NCBI GenBank assembly: GCA_002293145.1
Contig: DBCO01000035.1
Span: 835 to 64,598, forward strand
Direction: 5' to 3'
Length of the DNA: 63,764 nt
Source: Akkermansiaceae bacterium UBA956
GTDB lineage: Bacteria; Verrucomicrobiota; Verrucomicrobiia; Verrucomicrobiales; Akkermansiaceae
A program made the position numbers and the translations under genes. The notes under the pieces were generated by a model. The model was not told where the DNA came from, ran no database searches, and saw nothing but the letters and a program-made list of their open reading frames with translations. Numbering within the stretch: position 1 is the stretch's first letter; each line of letters begins with the position of its first letter. This document shows positions 59,386 to 63,764 of the stretch, in pieces.

Positions 59386-60417
59386 TTATTCGGCAGGTAT
59401 TGCTATAGGAATATCAGGATTTGTGGCTTCTGAAATCGCTCCAGAACTTAATTTGTAAACTGGCAATAGTGACTCAGTGTAATTAACCAACATGGGCACA
59501 AAATCGACGCCAACACAACCTATAGCTTTACCAGCTTCTCCAGACTGCCTTCTCGGACAACTTGACTTAGGACAAGATTGCGTTCTGTCATACATCCAAT
59601 CCTTAAATGTATTCCACTGGTTGAGATCAGTAAAAACAATGCAACCAGATGACCCGTTTCTGCGCTCTTTGTAGTGAACCTTCATCTCTGTTCTTTTACA
59701 ATTTTTACCTTCAATAACGGTATTTATGACTCCTGGATCAATTTTGTTTGGTCGGAAACCTGTAAGGCTTCCCGTATGAATAGATGTTGCTAAGTCGTAT
59801 CCACCAGGAGGCCACGCAGTGTCAGACCCAGACTCCCAAGGCTTATCACCCCAGAAGTCATCACTTAAATTTTGGCTACTGCTAGGCATACCAGTTGGCC
59901 CTTTTAGCTTATCTGACATGCGATACCCCCCAGTTTTAACATTACATGTTATCGGGGTTATAACTCCCGTTAGGCAGTTTTTCAGGTAATAGGTAAGCGT
60001 GCCTTCAAATACTCGACCACTCCATTTAGCAAAGCCAGGATCGGGGTTTGAATTATTAAATTTTTGATGATCTGTAGTTCCAGTAAATTCGACAATGATA
60101 GAAATCAAGACGGTTCGTGAAGGTTCAGAAGTGGTTGTTTGCACCGTTGTCGTCTCCTCAGGCACCGTTGTTTCAGGAACAGTCGTAGCATCAGGATCCC
60201 ACGTTGTAGTCACCCCAGGATCGGTTGTCACATAAGTCCCATTCGGATCATACGTTGTTGTTTCCCCTGAGTTGGTCGAAAAGAAGGTTCCTTCGGGATT
60301 CCACGTGGTGTTTCCTCCTCCTGATTGACCATGCGCACGGATGAGACCGGCGAAGGTGAAGGTGAGGCCTGTGGCAGCGGAGGTTTTAACAAAGGAGCGG
60401 CGGGAGCTGTCTTTCAT
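59386..60417 (-). CDS. Tat-exported stalk protein with L,D-transpeptidase-like C-terminal domain
   Basis: 343 residues. MKDSSRRSFVKTSAATGLTF is an excellent twin-arginine signal (SRRxFVK), cleaved near AHG-QS. Residues 33-100 are a Thr/Asp/Pro-rich stalk of repeated units (TTYDPNGTYVTTDPG, TTTWDPD, TTVPEETT). The C-terminal domain (about 103-343) has H248 in MKVHYKERRNGSSGCIVF with C259, matching the His...S-x-G-C order of L,D-transpeptidase/Tlde1-like domains, though no full-domain match can be proved by eye. The stalk DNA is nearly identical to that of the gene at 63044-63764, while the C-terminal domain is unrelated. Followed by an anchored partner gene. Confidence 0.75.
   Translation of the reverse strand: MKDSSRRSFVKTSAATGLTFTFAGLIRAHGQSGGGNTTWNPEGTFFSTNSGETTTYDPNGTYVTTDPGVTTTWDPDATTVPETTVPEETTTVQTTTSEPSRTVLISIIVEFTGTTDHQKFNNSNPDPGFAKWSGRVFEGTLTYYLKNCLTGVITPITCNVKTGGYRMSDKLKGPTGMPSSSQNLSDDFWGDKPWESGSDTAWPPGGYDLATSIHTGSLTGFRPNKIDPGVINTVIEGKNCKRTEMKVHYKERRNGSSGCIVFTDLNQWNTFKDWMYDRTQSCPKSSCPRRQSGEAGKAIGCVGVDFVPMLVNYTESLLPVYKLSSGAISEATNPDIPIAIPAE
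60149..60259. repeat. Stalk-encoding direct repeat, copy 1
   Basis: This 111-base stretch and 63654-63764 differ at 6 positions by my count. It encodes the TTYDPNGTYVTTDPG to PEETT stalk. The right copy is cut by the window end, so the repeat probably extends into the Tat signal. Confidence 0.9.
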
Positions 60418-60530
60418 GGAGGGAGGGGTATTGGTTTGCAGTCACTATGCGTAACGTGAATACACTTGACAGAAATGCTGGGGGTAAGTCAAATATTTTT
60501 TTGATTTACCCCAAAAAAAATTATCCCCCT

Positions 60531-60665
60531 ATGAGCTGGACAGACATTTTCCCGGTATTAGACGACGCGATGTTAGATGCCTATCGCGAGGGCGTGACAG
60601 AAGACGAACGCAAGCAGTTTGAGGATTGGTTTTGTCTGGCGGAGGGTATTACCAGATGGATCTAA
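60531..60665 (+). pseudogene. N-terminal remnant beginning MSWTDIFPVL
   Basis: A 44-residue frame, MSWTDIFPVLDDAMLDAYRE then GVTEDERKQFEDWFC, ending at a stop shortly after. The compact, acidic, gene-like start with an early stop suggests a truncated gene; similar starts are found, as far as I recall, in longer proteins of this phylum. A 28-residue upstream extension is possible but less gene-like. A genuine small protein cannot be excluded. Confidence 0.35.
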
Positions 60666-60790
60666 CCTCTCAGCAGATTCGGTGCCCATGCACTATCACA
60701 CACTTTTAAACCTACAACATTCTCATAACAATAATGCTACAGCCGCCGTGACCGCGAATACGAACGCCAGCTTCTTCGACCATTCTGAGT

Positions 60791-60823
60791 GTTTTAGGTG
60801 TTAAGTTTTCAGTTTTAAGTAAT
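60791..60823. repeat. GTTTTCAG/GTTTTAAG-type short repeat
   Basis: GTTTTAGGTGTTAAGTTTTC followed by AGTTTTAAGTAATT: degenerate 7-8 base units like those at 56936-56961. Confidence 0.5.
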
Positions 60824-60877
60824 TCCCGATCCCGCTCAGCGGGACTGCTTCACTGCCAGACTTAGCGCACATATCTC

Positions 60878-62104
60878 TCATCTTTTTTTAACAGCAGCAG
60901 GATGCAATTCAAAAAATTCTTTCTGAATATCTTGGGGAAGTGCTAAAGCATAGAATCTACATTCATTCATTCCATCTTCAGAGTTTAATCCACCCTCATA
61001 TAGTCCTGTAGCGGCCCCCAGGATCAAATCATTACTAATTTTTTCGTTTTCGATAGATTGAAACCACTTTAAGGCATCTTGCGGCGATTTGAAAGCATTC
61101 GTTGCTCTATCGCCAATACTTTGCACGTCAACTTTACTGGTTATTTCATTTCCTAATATTATCTCGTGAACTACAGCTTTAGGATCATAAGTAGCCCAGA
61201 TGGGCAAAAGTTGTTCAACAAGGTTTGATTTTTTCTCAATATCCAAATTTGAATTCGTAATATGGTTGTATATATTATGACCTTCTTTAGGCTTTTTCAC
61301 TGCCCGCAACAAAGAAGATAATATAAGTTGGCGTTCAGGACTGTTTTTAAAATCGGCAACTTCATTCATAACCTCTTGATAGATTGCATCCACGGATTCA
61401 GTCGCACCTTTAGCTCGAATCTCAGCACGGGCGAGATATAAATCTTCCGACAGCGGCAGTGACACTGTCTTAAGTTGCTCATAAAAAGTATCGTATTCAA
61501 CATCTGACCCCAATGCTAACGCTTTGACGAGTAATCGAATGGAACCCGCAGTCACATTTTGGCTACTATCATAGTTAAAAATACTGCTATTTTCAGTAAT
61601 TATTTTCACAATGTCGTAATTACCAAGAAAAGTGATCATTGAATTACGCAAATCCGTTCTATCAGCAAAATCTTGAGCTACCTCCGAGAGATACCCAAAC
61701 AAGCTGTCGTGCATATATACATTTTCAGCTTTTAAGAAATGGTTTAACTCAAAAAGCTCGTGAGAAATAAGAAGTTCACGCACGGATCTGAGTGCTAATT
61801 GTTTTTTTTCTTCTATATCTTCAGGTAAAGAAGAATTTTTTTTTGCATACTTCAACCACTCTGTCTTAAGCTGCTCTAATTTTTGACTATTGGATAGTGA
61901 ATCTGCAATTTTGTTACTACTCACTTTCGTTGATGCATTATCTTTCCTAGCCGATTTATCCGCAATTGGAGTATTTGCTACTTCATCTATCTTTCGGACA
62001 TTATCATCTACCGATGATGACGTCTTCTGCCGTATTAATAAAACAGCGATGAAAAGTGTTATTGTAGCGAACAATAAATAGAAAACAGTATTTTTTTTAT
62101 TCAT
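60878..62104 (-). CDS. Anchored helical partner protein (paralogue 3)
   Basis: 408 residues. N-terminal membrane segment (FYLLFATITLFIAVLLI), a polar Lys/Ser/Asp linker, then an all-helical body. LKTEWLKYAKKNSSLPEDIE and LFELNHFLKAENVYMHDSLF match segments in paralogue 2. It starts 21 bases after an orphan C-terminal tail (62126-62266) instead of a complete stalk protein. AT-rich. Function unknown. Confidence 0.7.
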   Translation of the reverse strand: MNKKNTVFYLLFATITLFIAVLLIRQKTSSSVDDNVRKIDEVANTPIADKSARKDNASTKVSSNKIADSLSNSQKLEQLKTEWLKYAKKNSSLPEDIEEKKQLALRSVRELLISHELFELNHFLKAENVYMHDSLFGYLSEVAQDFADRTDLRNSMITFLGNYDIVKIITENSSIFNYDSSQNVTAGSIRLLVKALALGSDVEYDTFYEQLKTVSLPLSEDLYLARAEIRAKGATESVDAIYQEVMNEVADFKNSPERQLILSSLLRAVKKPKEGHNIYNHITNSNLDIEKKSNLVEQLLPIWATYDPKAVVHEIILGNEITSKVDVQSIGDRATNAFKSPQDALKWFQSIENEKISNDLILGAATGLYEGGLNSEDGMNECRFYALALPQDIQKEFFELHPAAVKKR

Positions 62105-62125
62105 ATTATTTATATACTTACTTTC

Positions 62126-62266
62126 TTACGGCAGAGGGATTGCAAAAGGTGGTGGCGGAGCAGGAAGCGCTGGTGGCGGATTAATATTCCATTGATAGTT
62201 TGGACCATTTAAACCCTCGCCATAATATACATTCATTGGAACAGGGTTTTCGTAAGGTACTGTAAT
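62126..62266 (-). pseudogene. Orphan C-terminal tail of a stalk-type protein
   Basis: An open 46-codon frame with no convincing start (one Met at 62236), reading VPYENPVPMNVYYGEGLNGP, then a Pro-rich end PPPALPAPPPPFAIPLP. The ending resembles the Ile/Pro-rich end (PDIPIAIPAE) of the Tat protein at 59386-60417. Position directly before an anchored partner suggests the remains of a replaced module. Translation as a 36-residue peptide from 62236 is possible. Confidence 0.45.
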
Positions 62267-62288
62267 CTATCAAATCATTATGAAAAAG

Positions 62289-63044
62289 TCACTTTGCATG
62301 TGATAAAATCAAATCTTGCATCTCACGCCCATAGGTATTTACAAATCGCTCGTCAGAAATTTTCTCAATCCGCATAACAGATCCATTTTCTGGATCAATA
62401 ACAGTTACTTCGCATCTTGAAATTTTTTTAGCACCTAGCATACCATCGGACATTTTTGCCACTATTCTAGCCTCAAGCCTCCCATGGTTAAAGTTCAAAA
62501 TAGAATGATCAAATATAGAAGTAAGAAAATCAGATGCTTGATGCCCCCCCATGCTACTCAGCTTGGAGTAAAGTTCTTGCACAATAGCATCTCCCTCATC
62601 CTTTGATTTACCAACTAAAATCTCAACCTCATCCTCCTTTTTACTGATTAGTGTAGCATTAGCAACGACCAAATTGCGAGAGCGTTGAAGAGCTTCTCGC
62701 AGTATCGTAGTAGACTCTCGCCATTGGTTTGGATCTAATCCAGATTGCTTCAACGCTTCGGATGTAAAAGAATTACCCGAATCAATCTTGCAAGCGTATG
62801 CGAGTGACTGATCTATCGGTTGTTTAGTATAATATTTATCATTATGATTTGAAAAATTATCTGCACTTCTTTTAGAACTAGTGGCGGATTTACCCATAGC
62901 ATCTTGTGAAAATTCAGCATGATTATTACTCAATTTATTTTCATAATTTCGGTTGTTTGTATCCTGATGTGATTTCAATATGAAATAACCCAGAATAACT
63001 ATAAACACAATACTACTTAGAATCAATTTGGTCTTAAGTTTCAT
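62289..63044 (-). CDS. Anchored partner protein, different family
   Basis: 251 residues. N-terminal membrane segment (LILSSIVFIVILGYFIL), an Asn/Ser-rich linker (28-75), then a folded domain ending VIDPENGSVMRIEKISDERF. It shows no resemblance to the three helical paralogues. Its ATG shares a base with the stop of the preceding stalk protein (TAATG), so the two are translationally coupled. AT-rich. No family recognised. Confidence 0.7.
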   Translation of the reverse strand: MKLKTKLILSSIVFIVILGYFILKSHQDTNNRNYENKLSNNHAEFSQDAMGKSATSSKRSADNFSNHNDKYYTKQPIDQSLAYACKIDSGNSFTSEALKQSGLDPNQWRESTTILREALQRSRNLVVANATLISKKEDEVEILVGKSKDEGDAIVQELYSKLSSMGGHQASDFLTSIFDHSILNFNHGRLEARIVAKMSDGMLGAKKISRCEVTVIDPENGSVMRIEKISDERFVNTYGREMQDLILSHAK

Positions 63045-63764
63045 TAGTCGGGCATCCTTACTACTTTTAAAGCTCTAACGACCGAAAGTTCTTCAGGATT
63101 TACTTCTGTCCCACCAACTCGCTCCATTAAGTCACCTCCACCCGAATACTCATCGTGTGTATTTTCAAGAAACTCTTTACGCAAAGTAGCTGTCACAATG
63201 ACCTCGTGATAAGGGGACCCAGAAAGCGCAGAAAAATTTATTAAGTCAACCTTTATAATAAGATAATATGTAGTTACATCATAACTTTGATCAATTTTCG
63301 GAGTCTTCGGATCTTTATATGTTTGCAGTAAAACTGTTTTATCTGGAACAGGAATTTCATCCCCTGCCAAATGTGACGCAAATGCACCAGTTGTGGAATG
63401 CACTGCACCTGCTAGTGCCAAGAACATATGATTTGTTATCGTGTTTGTAGGTGATGAATCATGCCATGTTTGAACATAACAAGAAACCGTAACAGGGTTG
63501 CCTATACCAGATAACGGATCTGACTGAACTATAATTTGCGCGTTCCATCCATCCATGCTTGCTACGTTTGATACGGCACCTGATCCATTATGCCAAGGAC
63601 CAGATGGAGTCCCCTTAACATAATATCCAGGCTGTGTAGTATTAGTCGTATTTGTCGTCTCCTCGGGCATAGTTGTCTCAGGGACAGTCGTAGCATCAGG
63701 ATCCCACGTTGTAGTCACCCCAGGATCGGTTGTCACATACGTCCCATTCGGATCATACGTTGTT
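63044..63764 (-). CDS. Stalk protein with unknown C-terminal domain (5' end outside window)
   Basis: Partial: the frame is open to the window end, so the N-terminus (presumably with a Tat signal) is missing. The visible part starts with the TYDPNGTYVTTDPGVTTTWD stalk, nearly identical to the protein at 59386-60417, then PETTMPEETTNTTNTTQPG. From about WHNGSG onward, a beta-rich domain of ~190 residues shows no similarity to the other protein's domain and no known family. It overlaps the partner gene by one base. Confidence 0.75.
   Translation of the reverse strand, partial: TTYDPNGTYVTTDPGVTTTWDPDATTVPETTMPEETTNTTNTTQPGYYVKGTPSGPWHNGSGAVSNVASMDGWNAQIIVQSDPLSGIGNPVTVSCYVQTWHDSSPTNTITNHMFLALAGAVHSTTGAFASHLAGDEIPVPDKTVLLQTYKDPKTPKIDQSYDVTTYYLIIKVDLINFSALSGSPYHEVIVTATLRKEFLENTHDEYSGGGDLMERVGGTEVNPEELSVVRALKVVRMPD
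63654..63764. repeat. Stalk-encoding direct repeat, copy 2
   Basis: Partner of 60149-60259 (6 differences in 111 bases); it is truncated by the window end. Confidence 0.9.

Larger units (their letters stand above)
60418..60877. other. Gap between module genes
   Basis: Contains a likely gene remnant on the plus strand (60531-60665), a GTTTTCAG-type repeat (60791-60823) and a GC-rich palindrome TCCCGCTCAGCGGGA (60830-60844). The minus-strand promoter of the Tat protein should lie near 60420-60500. Confidence 0.45.

Overview
The window looks like a chromosomal segment of a Verrucomicrobiota bacterium, probably Verrucomicrobiae. The main evidence is a large secreted protein ending in the Planctomycetes/Verrucomicrobia-type haem-binding CxxCH domain (26264-29251), an ExbD-like protein of an unusual type, GC-rich palindromic repeats between and inside genes, and otherwise ordinary Gram-negative housekeeping genes. 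No rRNA, tRNA or CRISPR array is visible.

Layout. 0.5-2.7 kb: an ExbB/ExbD/TonB-like operon with a small zinc-ribbon protein. 2.7-12.2 kb: housekeeping genes fabF, nadA, miaB, uppS, an M3 oligopeptidase, a CCA-adding-type nucleotidyltransferase and hprK. 12.3-14.2 kb: an accessory patch with a bacterial nitric oxide synthase oxygenase, a small secreted protein and two striking inverted repeats. 14.4-17.7 kb: a NarL-type two-component pair. 18.4-21.6 kb: a lone zinc/manganese-type ABC permease, a DUF457-like membrane protein, a parvulin-like isomerase and a periplasmic LTxxQ-type protein. 21.9-29.3 kb: leuA, grpE-dnaJ, rsmE and the haem-binding protein.

29.8-45.4 kb, minus strand: one long str-S10-spc block, rpsL-rpsG-fusA-rpsJ-rplC-rplD-rplW-rplB-rpsS-X-rplV-rpsC-rplP-rpmC-rpsQ-rplN-rplX-rplE-rpsH-rplF-rplR-rpsE-rplO-secY, then a terminator and map. 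It lacks rpsN and rpmD at their usual places and carries an extra secreted coiled-coil gene (X) between rpsS and rplV. S3 and S5 have Gly/Arg/Asn-rich tails. dnaB lies upstream.

47.4-54.5 kb: an N-formylglutamate amidohydrolase-like protein, a TIGR01777-type epimerase, a fatty acid desaturase with a GbsR/MarR-type regulator, and a 1219-residue secreted multidomain protein. 54.6-58.2 kb: tatA, a GT8-GT6 fusion glycosyltransferase interrupted in frame by palindromic repeats, and a helical-repeat protein.

58.2-63.8 kb is the most unusual part. It is AT-rich and appears to consist of modules. In each, a secreted protein (Tat signal visible in the complete one) with a conserved Thr/Asp/Pro-rich stalk and an unrelated C-terminal domain is followed closely by a membrane-anchored partner. 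One module is reduced to an orphan C-terminal tail in front of its partner. This resembles the architecture of polymorphic effector/immunity loci, but the function is inference.
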